Shown: piece after piece, positions 46,987 through 54,814 of the stretch | Position numbering within the stretch: position 1 is the stretch's first letter | Layout of the letters: every line of letters starts with the position of its first letter | Assembly (NCBI GenBank): GCA_020433455.1 | Contig: JAGRCP010000080.1 | Coordinates: 1-64,000, forward strand | Length of the DNA stretch: 64,000 nt | Origin: Caldilineaceae bacterium | GTDB lineage: Bacteria; Chloroflexota; Anaerolineae; Caldilineales; Caldilineaceae | Direction: 5' to 3' | The notes under the pieces: model-generated | What the model was told of the DNA's origin: nothing | Seen by the model: only the letters and a program-made list of their open reading frames with translations | Database searches by the model: none | Program-made: the position numbers and the translations under genes

Positions 46987-48339
46987 GTGACCACTGCTGT
47001 AAAAGATAAAGAACAAGCAAAAGAAGAAGTGATGGAATATGCGATCGGGTTGAGTGAGGAAGGCGTGCGTGCGCTTTCCGCCGCGCGCAACGAACCGGAA
47101 TGGATGCTGGAATTCCGCCTGGAAGCATGGCGCATCTTTGAGGCCATGCCCTGGCCCAAGCCCACGGATGAAGCTTGGCGGCGCACCCGGTTGACCGGCT
47201 TTAAGCTGGAGGACTACCAGCTTAACAATGCCGCGCCGACGGAAGGCGACCGCACTGGAGTAAGCAAGCTGTTAGGCCAGGAACTGGACGAAATGGAGAG
47301 CGCCGCCAGCCTCATCTTTCAGGACGGCGGACTGCTCTACCGCGACAGCAGCGAAGACCTGGCCGGCAAGGGCGTAATCTTTACCGATCTGCAAAGCGCG
47401 GTGACGGAGCATGGCGAGTTGCTCCGCCGCTACTTTATGACTCAGGCGGTCAAGCCTGACCACAACAAGTTTACGGCGCTCCATGCCGCTATGTGGGATA
47501 CGGGCGCGTTCGTCTATGTGCCCCGCAATACCAAGGTGGACCTGCCCCTTCAGATCATCCTGAATCAGGCGACCGAAGGCGCGGCCGGTTATCACCATAC
47601 GCTGGTGGTGACGGAAGAAGGCGCGGAGGTAACCGTCGTCGACGATTTGCTGGGCGGTAAAGACGGCATGCAGAGCGCGGTCGTCGAACTCTGTCAGGGT
47701 GAAAACAGCATCCTGCGCTACATGAATCTCCAGGACTTCGACCACAGCACGTGGAATTTTCTCACCGGCCGTGCGGCCATGCAGCGTAACGCAGACCTGC
47801 GTTGGATTCAGGTGAGCTGGGGCTCCAAGGTGACCAAGGCGTTTCTGGATATCGATCTGCTGGGCGAAGGCGGTCATGCCGAACTGCTGGGCATTTATTT
47901 TCCCACCGGTCGCCAGCACATTGATCATCAAACCTTGCAGCTTCATCGTGCGCCCCGCTGCTTCAGCGATCTGCTCTTTAACGGCGCGCTCAAGGACAAG
48001 GCCCGCAACGTCTATATGGGCATTATCAAGGTCTTTCCCGGCGCGCAACAGACCGACGCGTTCCAGCGCAACGGCAACCTTATCCTCGACGGTACAGCCC
48101 GGGCCGACAGCATTCCCGGCCTGGAGATCGAAGCGGATGACGTGCGCTGCACCCATGCCGCCACGGCCGCCCAGGTGGAGGATGAGTATGTCTTCTATCT
48201 CATGGCGCGCGGTCTCAGCCGTCCCCAGGCCGAGCGCATGATCGTACAGGGCTTCTTCCAGGCCGTTCTGGACCGGGTTCCGGTCGAGAGCGTGGTGGAG
48301 AAGTTGGAGCGGGTGATTGAACGGAAAATTGGCGGATAA
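46987..48339 (+). CDS. sufD: Fe-S cluster assembly protein SufD
   Basis: A 450-residue partner of SufB in the SufBC2D scaffold. It shares the beta-helix region (TGAFVYVPRNTKVDLPLQIIL) and ends with CTHAATAAQVEDEYVFYLMARGLSRPQAERMIVQGFF, including the conserved His. It starts at GTG with GGGAGGAA directly upstream. It is paralogous to the adjacent sufB. Confidence 0.96.
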   Translation: MTTAVKDKEQAKEEVMEYAIGLSEEGVRALSAARNEPEWMLEFRLEAWRIFEAMPWPKPTDEAWRRTRLTGFKLEDYQLNNAAPTEGDRTGVSKLLGQELDEMESAASLIFQDGGLLYRDSSEDLAGKGVIFTDLQSAVTEHGELLRRYFMTQAVKPDHNKFTALHAAMWDTGAFVYVPRNTKVDLPLQIILNQATEGAAGYHHTLVVTEEGAEVTVVDDLLGGKDGMQSAVVELCQGENSILRYMNLQDFDHSTWNFLTGRAAMQRNADLRWIQVSWGSKVTKAFLDIDLLGEGGHAELLGIYFPTGRQHIDHQTLQLHRAPRCFSDLLFNGALKDKARNVYMGIIKVFPGAQQTDAFQRNGNLILDGTARADSIPGLEIEADDVRCTHAATAAQVEDEYVFYLMARGLSRPQAERMIVQGFFQAVLDRVPVESVVEKLERVIERKIGG

Positions 48340-48345
48340 AATAAG

Positions 48346-48415
48346 AAGATTGATAATTAAAGATTGGTTGATGGGGTCTCAAGACCCGGCAAACCAATCT
48401 TCAATCTTTAATCTT
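48346..48415. repeat. Palindromic element (family A, copy 1) in the sufD-rhodanese spacer
   Basis: The left arm is built of AAGATTG/AATTAAAGATTGG words. The right arm is CCAATCTTCAATCTTTAATC. The centre GGGTCTCAAGACCC is a perfect small hairpin. The two arms are about 33 bases each and mostly complementary. Confidence 0.65.
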
Positions 48416-48435
48416 CGCGCTTCTTCGGAGGAATA

Positions 48436-49293
48436 ATGGAGATCAACGAACGCGGCTACGTCAATCCTGACGTGCTGGTAAGTACCGAGTGGGTAGCCGA
48501 GCACGGCAATGATGAAGGCGTGCGGCTGGTGGAGAGCAACGAGGACATTCTGCTCTACGACACCGGTCATATTCCCAGTGCGGTGAAGGTGGATTGGCAC
48601 ATGGATCTGAATGATCCCATGGTGCGCGATTATATTGATCAGGCCGGTTTTGAACGCCTCATGAGCCGGCTGGGCATTACGCCCGAGACGACTGTCGTCT
48701 TCTACGGCGACAAGAACAACTGGTGGGCCACCTACGCCTACTGGGTTTTTCAACTTTTCGGCCATGACAACGCCAAGGTGATGGACGGCGGACGGGCCAA
48801 GTGGGCGGCTGAAGGCAGGGAGATGACCCGAGAAGTTCCTGCCTATCCCGCGACGGCGTACCGCGCGCAAGCCCGCAACGATGCGCCCATTCGCGCGTTT
48901 CGCGACCAGGTGCTGGAGCACGTCAACGCGGGCAAGCCGCTGGTAGACGTACGCAGCCCGGCCGAGTACAGCGGCGAACTTCTCCACATGGCCGACTATC
49001 CTCAAGAGGGCGCGTTGCGCGGCGGTCATATTCCCGGCGCCAGGAGCGTACCCTGGGCCCGGGCGGCCAATGAGGACGGGACCTTCAAGAACGCGGCGCA
49101 ACTGCGCGCCATCTACGAGGAAGAGCAGGGTCTGAGCCCTGACGATGAAGTCGTGGCCTATTGCCGCATCGGCGAGCGGAGCAGCCACACGTGGTTCGTG
49201 CTTACGCATCTGCTGGGCTATCCCCACGTGCGCAATTACGACGGTTCCTGGACGGAATGGGGGAACGCGGTCGGATTGCCGATTACGCGGTAG
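48436..49293 (+). CDS. Sulfurtransferase (two-domain rhodanese, SseA-like)
   Basis: A 285-residue protein with two rhodanese domains. The inactive N-terminal domain is about 1-130; the active C-terminal domain has Cys243 in [19 protein letters not shown]-type loops are known from thiosulfate/mercaptopyruvate sulfurtransferases. A strong GGAGGA site precedes the ATG. Between sufD and sufS it may supply or channel sulfane sulfur, an inference from position. Confidence 0.92.
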   Translation: MEINERGYVNPDVLVSTEWVAEHGNDEGVRLVESNEDILLYDTGHIPSAVKVDWHMDLNDPMVRDYIDQAGFERLMSRLGITPETTVVFYGDKNNWWATYAYWVFQLFGHDNAKVMDGGRAKWAAEGREMTREVPAYPATAYRAQARNDAPIRAFRDQVLEHVNAGKPLVDVRSPAEYSGELLHMADYPQEGALRGGHIPGARSVPWARAANEDGTFKNAAQLRAIYEEEQGLSPDDEVVAYCRIGERSSHTWFVLTHLLGYPHVRNYDGSWTEWGNAVGLPITR

Positions 49294-49300
49294 AGGGTTT

Positions 49301-49330
49301 AAGATTGAAGATCGAAGATTAAGGATTGAG
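49301..49330. repeat. Half element of family A (copy 2)
   Basis: Contains AAGATTGAAGATCGAAGATT followed by AAGGATTGAG. It matches one arm of the family A palindromes and lacks the second arm; a family B element adjoins it. Confidence 0.55.
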
Positions 49331-49338
49331 AAAAAATA

Positions 49339-49430
49339 GTGCATACTGCGTGATGCGTAAGGACGGGGCCGCGAAATCAGCTTGTATTTCCGGCCCGTTC
49401 GTGACAGCATAGAAATACGCAGTACGCATT
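49339..49430. repeat. Imperfect palindromic element (family B, copy 5) in the rhodanese-sufS spacer
   Basis: The left arm is GTGCATACTGCGTGATGCGT with GGACGGGGCCGCGAAAT. The right arm is ATTTCCGGCCCGTTCGTGAC with GAAATACGCAGTACGCATT. The arms are imperfect reverse complements about 40 bases long. Confidence 0.6.
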
Positions 49431-49446
49431 CCTCCAAGTCAGGCGA

Positions 49447-50688
49447 ATGATGAAGACCACAACTCTTGACCGCGCTGCCGCCCTGCGCGCGGATTTTCCC
49501 ATATTGGCGCGCAAGATTGGCGGACGCAGACTGGTCTATCTGGATAACGGCGCGACTAGCCAGAAGCCGGAGCCCGTCATCCGCACGCTGGATGATTACT
49601 ACCGCTTCCACAATGCCAATGTCCACCGGGGCGCGCACACGCTGAGCGAAGAAGCGACGACCCTCTACGAGCAGGCCCGGCTGCACATCGCCCGCTTTAT
49701 CAATGCGCCCAGCGATACGCAAGTTATCTACACGTCGGGCACAACCGAAAGCATTAACCTGGTGGCCAATACCTGGGGCCGCGCCAACCTCGGGCCGGGC
49801 GACGAAGTGCTCATCACCGAGATGGAGCATCACAGCAACATCGTGCCCTGGCACATCTTGCGCGACCAGCTCGGCTTCACCCTGCGTTATGTGCCCGTCA
49901 CCGACGACGGCCTTTTGGATGAAGATGCGCTGGACGATCTCCTGACCGAGCGCACCAAGCTCTTTAGCTTCATCCACGTGAGCAATGTGCTGGGAACGGT
50001 TAATCCTGCCGCCGAGCTAACGGCCAGGGCCCATGCGGTTGGCGCAAAAGTGCTGATTGACGGCGCCCAGAGCGTGCCCCATATGCCCGTGGACGTTCAG
50101 GCGCTGGATGCGGATTTCCTCGTCTTCAGCGGCCACAAAATGTGCGGGCCCACGGGGATCGGCGTTCTCTACGGCAAACGGGAGCTACTGGAAGCCATGC
50201 CGCCCTTCAAGGGCGGCGGCGAGATGATTCGGGACGTAAAGATGAGCGGCAGCACCTGGGCCGATCTGCCCCACAAATTTGAAGCCGGCACGCCGCCCAT
50301 TGCCCAGGCCATTGGGCTGGGCGCAGCAGTCGAATATCTGACCGGGATCGGCATGGCGTGGGTACATGAACACGAACAGGAGCTGCTTGCCTACGCCTAC
50401 CCTCGCCTGGGCGAGATCGAGGGGCTGCGCATCCTCGGTCCCGGTCCGACCCGGCGAAGCGGCTTAATCTCCTTCATCCTGGATGATGTTCACCCCCACG
50501 ATCTGGCGGCCGTGCTGGATCAGGCGGGCGTAGCCGTCCGGGCCGGTCATCACTGCGCACAGCCGCTCCACGATCGCTTCGGCATCAGCGCAAGCGCACG
50601 GGCCAGCTTTTACCTGTACAACACGCCGGAAGAAGTAGACATACTCTGCGCCGCCCTGGAAAAAGCCCAGGATATTTTCGCCTTTTGA
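49447..50688 (+). CDS. sufS: Cysteine desulfurase SufS
   Basis: A 413-residue group-II PLP cysteine desulfurase that provides sulfur for Fe-S assembly. The N-terminus is LDNGATSQKPEPVI. The PLP lysine is Lys231 in SGHKMCGPTGIGVLYG and the active cysteine Cys370 in RAGHHCAQPLHDRFG. It is followed four bases later by the sufU-like gene, its expected sulfur acceptor. Two adjacent ATGs make the start uncertain by one codon. Confidence 0.97.
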   Translation: MMKTTTLDRAAALRADFPILARKIGGRRLVYLDNGATSQKPEPVIRTLDDYYRFHNANVHRGAHTLSEEATTLYEQARLHIARFINAPSDTQVIYTSGTTESINLVANTWGRANLGPGDEVLITEMEHHSNIVPWHILRDQLGFTLRYVPVTDDGLLDEDALDDLLTERTKLFSFIHVSNVLGTVNPAAELTARAHAVGAKVLIDGAQSVPHMPVDVQALDADFLVFSGHKMCGPTGIGVLYGKRELLEAMPPFKGGGEMIRDVKMSGSTWADLPHKFEAGTPPIAQAIGLGAAVEYLTGIGMAWVHEHEQELLAYAYPRLGEIEGLRILGPGPTRRSGLISFILDDVHPHDLAAVLDQAGVAVRAGHHCAQPLHDRFGISASARASFYLYNTPEEVDILCAALEKAQDIFAF

Positions 50689-50692
50689 GCCT

Positions 50693-51061
50693 ATGAACCC
50701 TGTCATCCTCGAGCACTACAAGCATCCCCGACGGCACGGTGCGCTGGCCGCGCCGACCGTGCGTCGGCGCGATGTCAACCCGTTTTGCGGCGATGAGGTA
50801 ACGATTGACTTGTTGCTGGCGAATGGTCGTATAGAAGACGCCGGATTCGACGGCCGCGGCTGCTCCCTCAGTTTAGCGGCGGCCAGTATCCTATTAGACA
50901 ATGTAACCGGACGGCCTATTGATGCTGTCCGCCGTATGAGTTCGGACGATATGCTGGCCCTTTTGGATATGGAAATCGGACCAATACGCCGCAAGTGCGC
51001 GCTGTTGCCCTTTTCCGTGCTCCAGGCCTGCCTTGCCGAGGAGAAGAATGGTCATGAGTGA
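50693..51061 (+). CDS. sufU: SufU/IscU-like Fe-S assembly protein
   Basis: A 122-residue NifU-N-type protein. The metal/sulfur ligands are Cys32 and Asp34 in NPFCGDE, Cys57 in GRGCSLS and Cys102 in RKCALL. In Gram-positive SufU these bind zinc and accept sulfur from SufS. The distance from Cys57 to Cys102 (45) is shorter than in Bacillus SufU, where an insertion lies there, and is closer to IscU. Its stop overlaps the Rieske gene start. Confidence 0.9.
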   Translation: MNPVILEHYKHPRRHGALAAPTVRRRDVNPFCGDEVTIDLLLANGRIEDAGFDGRGCSLSLAAASILLDNVTGRPIDAVRRMSSDDMLALLDMEIGPIRRKCALLPFSVLQACLAEEKNGHE

Positions 51062-51371
51062 TTTTATTAAAGTTGCCGAAAAGCGTGATGTACCGCTCAA
51101 CGGCAGCAAGCTGGTTGAAGTGGATGACGTGCGTATTGCGCTCTTTAATCTGGACGGCGAATTCTACGCCATTGAGGATGTCTGCACCCACGACGGAGGG
51201 CCGCTGGTAGAGGGCGAAATTTTGCCCGGTTGTCAGGTGCAATGCCCGCGTCACGGCGCACGTTTTGATATTTGTACCGGCGCCGCGCTCTGCTTTCCCG
51301 CTTTTGAACCAACCAACACCTACGAGGTTCGTCTGGACGGCGACGAGGTTTGGATCGAGTCGCCGCTGTAA
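51054..51371 (+). CDS. Rieske-type [2Fe-2S] ferredoxin
   Basis: A 105-residue soluble Rieske protein. The ligand motifs are Cys44-x-His46 (CTHDGG) and Cys64-x-x-His67 (CPRHG), as in dioxygenase ferredoxins and NirD. The start ATG at 51054 or 51048 lies inside the end of sufU, so translation is coupled. It may carry electrons for Fe-S assembly or receive the first cluster. The partner reductase is not in this window. Confidence 0.92.
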   Translation: MSDFIKVAEKRDVPLNGSKLVEVDDVRIALFNLDGEFYAIEDVCTHDGGPLVEGEILPGCQVQCPRHGARFDICTGAALCFPAFEPTNTYEVRLDGDEVWIESPL

Positions 51372-51460
51372 TCGAGAGACCGCGGCGCCTGCCGGGAATT
51401 TGGTGAGGGAAACGTTCCCTCCTCCGGCGACGGACGCGCTATTCAATTGGGAGATTTATT

Positions 51461-51781
51461 ATGAGCTTACCAACTTCTACAGAAATTCGTGACTTGATCC
51501 AGTCCAAGGTCAGGGATCCTGAATTGATGCTGAACATTATAGACCTGGGCCTGGTCTACGATATCGAAGTGCAGGAGGCCGATCTCAAGACGGCCGAAAT
51601 CACCATGACCCTGACCAGCCCGGGCTGCCCCGCCGGTCCTGAGATCATTTCTAACGTTCAGCGTGAGACCCACACGGCTTTTCCCGATCTGGATGAGGTC
51701 AACATTCACCTCACCTGGACGCCCTTCTGGAACCCGGACATGATGTCCGACGAAGCCCGGGACGAACTGGGGATTTTCTAA
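51461..51781 (+). CDS. MIP18/DUF59-family Fe-S assembly factor (SufT-like)
   Basis: A 106-residue protein starting with IRDLIQSKVRDPELMLNIIDLGLVYDI and containing the invariant Cys56 in TLTSPGCPAG. It ends with the DPDMMSDEARDELGIF-type tail typical of this family. SufT proteins help maturation of Fe-S enzymes. A GGGAG site precedes the ATG. It appears to end the Suf locus. Confidence 0.93.
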   Translation: MSLPTSTEIRDLIQSKVRDPELMLNIIDLGLVYDIEVQEADLKTAEITMTLTSPGCPAGPEIISNVQRETHTAFPDLDEVNIHLTWTPFWNPDMMSDEARDELGIF

Positions 51782-51869
51782 CCCCGCCCGCTCAAGAACA
51801 GAGCAACTTCAAGCCGGTCCACGATTGGATCGGCTTTCTGCCTTTCGCGCCCAATCTGTGGAGAATGCA

Positions 51870-53666
51870 ATGGAGCGGAACCCCCTTTATTCTGCAAGCG
51901 GAATCGATCTGACCGAGGAAGAGCGCGGGATCGTCGCTGAGGAATTTCCGCGCATGGTTGCGGCCTTTGAGCCGACCTTGGCCCATGTTCACGCGCCGGG
52001 GTTGGCCATGGGCGTCGTCGTCAACGGCGAGCTGGTCCATATCCATGTCGCCGGCAAACGAAACCTGGCGGCAGACGCGCCGGTCGCAGCAGACACGGTT
52101 TTCCGCATCGCCTCCATGACCAAGAGCTTCGGCGCGCTGGCGATTCTGCAGCTACGCGACGCTGGTCTCCTCGAACTGGATCATCCCGCGGCGCGCTATG
52201 TACCGGAACTGGCCGGGCTCGCCTATCCGAGCGCGGATTCGCCTCCGGTCACCATCCGCCGGCTGCTGACGATGCAGGCGGGCTTACCCCAGGACGATCC
52301 ATGGGCGGACCGCCAGATTGCACAGGACGACGAATGGCTGAGTGACTTTCTGCGCCGGGGGATTCCGTGGTCGAATCCGCCGGGTGTGACCTTTGAATAT
52401 TCCAATTTGGGCTACATGATCCTGGGACGCGTGATTGCCGCTGTCTCCGGTCAATCGGCCCAGGCGTATATCAACGCCAACATCCTCGCCCCGCTGGGGA
52501 TGACGGATACGGTCTGGGCTCCCGCCCAGGCGCCGCCTGAACGATTGGCCTGGGGGTATGACTGGCTGGACGGCCGCCATCATGCGCTTGAGCTGCTGCC
52601 GTCCAACCACGACGGTGCGGTCTTTGCGGGGCTCTTCACCACCCTCGCCGATCTGAGCAAATGGATCACGCTCTTCAACCGCGCCTGGCCGCCGGGAGGT
52701 GAGGCGGAATCGTCGATCCTGCAGCCCGGATCTCTGCGCGAGATGCAGCAGATATGGAGTCCGTACCCGCCTGCTCTGGTGCGCAATGCGGCGGGGATTG
52801 GTCTACGCGCAAAGTTGAGCGGCTACGGCTACGGGCTCTCCATGACGCAAAATGAGCACACGCTCGTCGTCGGGCATAGCGGCGGATTGCCCGGCTTCGG
52901 TTCAAACATGCAGTGGGCCACCAATCGCAGCCTGGGCATTATTGCTCTGGCCAATGTGACCTATGCCGGGGTTGGGCGGATCTGTGGTCAGGTTTTTGAA
53001 CAGTTAACGGACCGTCTTCACAAAAACAGCGCCTGCTTCAGCGTTCCGTCAATTACGCCGCCGTTGACCACGGCGCGGGAAGGCGTCAATCGCCTGCTTG
53101 AGCGCTGGGATGACGCCGTGGCCGACGCGCTTTTCGCCGACAACTTCTTCCTCGATCTGGATCGTGCGCATTGGCAACAGGAATTGCTGGAGCTGAGCGA
53201 GCGTCACGGCGCACTGCGGGAAGCAGGCGCTTTTCGGGCTGAAAACTGGCTGCGCGGCAGTTGGCGAATGCAGGGTGAACGCGGTTGGTGTGATATCTGG
53301 CTGTCATTGGCGCCCACCCATCCGCCCGCAATTCAGGAGCTTGAGGTGACTTCAGTTTTGCCGCCCACTGAAGCCGGGCGCCACAGTATGGAGGCATTGG
53401 CCCGGCTGATTTCCCGCCCGACCCGACGTGAGTTAGACCGGCTGCGCGCAGCGGACAGCGACCGGACGGCGCTGTGGCGGCAGATCGGAATCGCGCATCA
53501 GCTGCTGGGCCCATGCTCCGTCGGCGAACTGCTGGGCGGGGACGGCGCGACGGAGATTCGCATGCGGTTGGTCGGCGCTTACGGAAACGGTGACGTGGAA
53601 ATTCACTGCGACGCGCGCTGCCGCGTGGCCTGCTTGCGATTCATGCGTTTTACCGACGAGAATTAG
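51870..53666 (+). CDS. Serine hydrolase (beta-lactamase/class C PBP-like) with C-terminal extension
   Basis: A 598-residue protein. The N-terminal ~385 residues are a serine beta-lactamase-like domain with Ser82-x-x-Lys85 in ASMTKSF, Tyr177-Ser-Asn in [12 protein letters not shown], and His336 in [10 protein letters not shown]. No signal peptide is visible, so it is probably cytoplasmic. The last ~200 residues form a separate domain I do not recognise. The start at 51870 has GGAG six bases upstream; a longer frame from 51825 is less likely. Family members include esterases and D-amino-acid peptidases. The substrate is unknown. Confidence 0.87.
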   Translation: MERNPLYSASGIDLTEEERGIVAEEFPRMVAAFEPTLAHVHAPGLAMGVVVNGELVHIHVAGKRNLAADAPVAADTVFRIASMTKSFGALAILQLRDAGLLELDHPAARYVPELAGLAYPSADSPPVTIRRLLTMQAGLPQDDPWADRQIAQDDEWLSDFLRRGIPWSNPPGVTFEYSNLGYMILGRVIAAVSGQSAQAYINANILAPLGMTDTVWAPAQAPPERLAWGYDWLDGRHHALELLPSNHDGAVFAGLFTTLADLSKWITLFNRAWPPGGEAESSILQPGSLREMQQIWSPYPPALVRNAAGIGLRAKLSGYGYGLSMTQNEHTLVVGHSGGLPGFGSNMQWATNRSLGIIALANVTYAGVGRICGQVFEQLTDRLHKNSACFSVPSITPPLTTAREGVNRLLERWDDAVADALFADNFFLDLDRAHWQQELLELSERHGALREAGAFRAENWLRGSWRMQGERGWCDIWLSLAPTHPPAIQELEVTSVLPPTEAGRHSMEALARLISRPTRRELDRLRAADSDRTALWRQIGIAHQLLGPCSVGELLGGDGATEIRMRLVGAYGNGDVEIHCDARCRVACLRFMRFTDEN

Positions 53667-53712
53667 CGCTTTAAGGCCCGCGCGCCGGCTGGACAGAACG
53701 GATCGGATTATC

Positions 53713-54045
53713 ATGACGACTGCACGCCTTACGGCGGAGACCGTCGCTGCGCCCGTCGTCGTGGCGGAGCAGGTGACAGACCTGGAGCCACGCTATCGGG
53801 TCATCATCCATAACGATGATGTGACGACTTTTGAGTACGTCCATCACATCCTCAAGCTAATCTTTCGCCTCTCCCACGAGATTGCTGACCACATTGCCTG
53901 GAAGACTCACCGGGAAGGCGCGGCCGTCGTGGTCACCCGGCCACGCCCGGAAGCTGAACGGCTGGTACGCACGGCCAATCAACGCGCCCGAGCTGACGGG
54001 TTTCCCCTTACCTTTACTGCCGAACCGGAGGAGGAAGGCGGGTAG
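53713..54045 (+). CDS. clpS: ATP-dependent Clp protease adaptor ClpS
   Basis: A 110-residue protein. After a short flexible N-terminus comes the core [21 protein letters not shown] with the conserved NDD, followed by [12 protein letters not shown]. It delivers N-degron substrates to ClpAP/ClpCP. The start at 53713 is chosen because the upstream part of the frame is not ClpS-like. clpA is not adjacent. Confidence 0.93.
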   Translation: MTTARLTAETVAAPVVVAEQVTDLEPRYRVIIHNDDVTTFEYVHHILKLIFRLSHEIADHIAWKTHREGAAVVVTRPRPEAERLVRTANQRARADGFPLTFTAEPEEEGG

Positions 54046-54127
54046 CAAGTTGCAAACGGCATGTGTCAACCAGACTTATCGGTTGCTTCCGCCGCTCCGC
54101 AACATCGCCTCCCCGCTCACTTGCCCT

Positions 54128-54598
54128 ATGTCTGAACCATCTTGGCTCCACGGCCACCCCCACGATCCCAATCCCGAACCGCCGTCGGGCGATGCGTCCT
54201 TTACGCTCACATTTCCGGACGGCGCGCCCCACACCGTAGCCGTTGACGCTCTGCAGCGCCTGCCCTACACGGAAGCAGCCGATTGCTATATCGTCAGTAC
54301 GGGACACGGTACGTCCGGCCCGTTTTGCTTTGGCGGCGTGCTGTTGGAAGATTTACTGGCGGCCTATACATCTGGAGATGCAGCCTGGCGCTATTGCGAC
54401 ATCGTCAGCGGCGACGGCTTCGGCAATCGCATCCTGCGTGCCGAAGTGGAGGCCGGCGAAATGGCGCTGCTGGCCTATGCTCTGGACGGCCGCGGGCTGA
54501 CGCGGGAGGAGGGGCTGGTACGCCTTATCGTGCCCGGCGAGACGGATGATGCTTTGCGTCAGGTAAAGTGGATCGCGCATATCCGCCTGAACGGATAA
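54128..54598 (+). CDS. Small sulfite-oxidase-like molybdopterin-binding domain protein
   Basis: A 156-residue protein resembling the oxidoreductase molybdopterin-binding domain of the sulfite oxidase/YedY family. It contains DCYIVSTGHGTSGPFCFGGVLLEDLL, where the first Cys sits near the molybdenum-ligand cysteine position, and a late segment RLIVPGETDDALRQVKWIAHIRL matching the family's KWV.I end. No signal peptide and no dimerisation domain are present. The start at 54128 is preferred; a longer frame overlaps clpS. Whether it binds a cofactor is uncertain. Confidence 0.72.
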   Translation: MSEPSWLHGHPHDPNPEPPSGDASFTLTFPDGAPHTVAVDALQRLPYTEAADCYIVSTGHGTSGPFCFGGVLLEDLLAAYTSGDAAWRYCDIVSGDGFGNRILRAEVEAGEMALLAYALDGRGLTREEGLVRLIVPGETDDALRQVKWIAHIRLNG

Positions 54599-54814
54599 TC
54601 AGCCATCAACCGGTTTTACGTAAACGGCTTATTACTTTGATCGCAGCCCGGGAGAGCCGGACTGGAGTCCGGCGGGAGGACCTATGGCTTGCGGAAAGTC
54701 TTGCCGGCTATACGCTCCCATCCCCGGGACAGAATACCGGAACGCTTACCCGCGAAAGTTCCGGCACTCCGACCCGAGGACGTTAAACTGCATCAGATCA
54801 AGCAGCGCTTCAGC

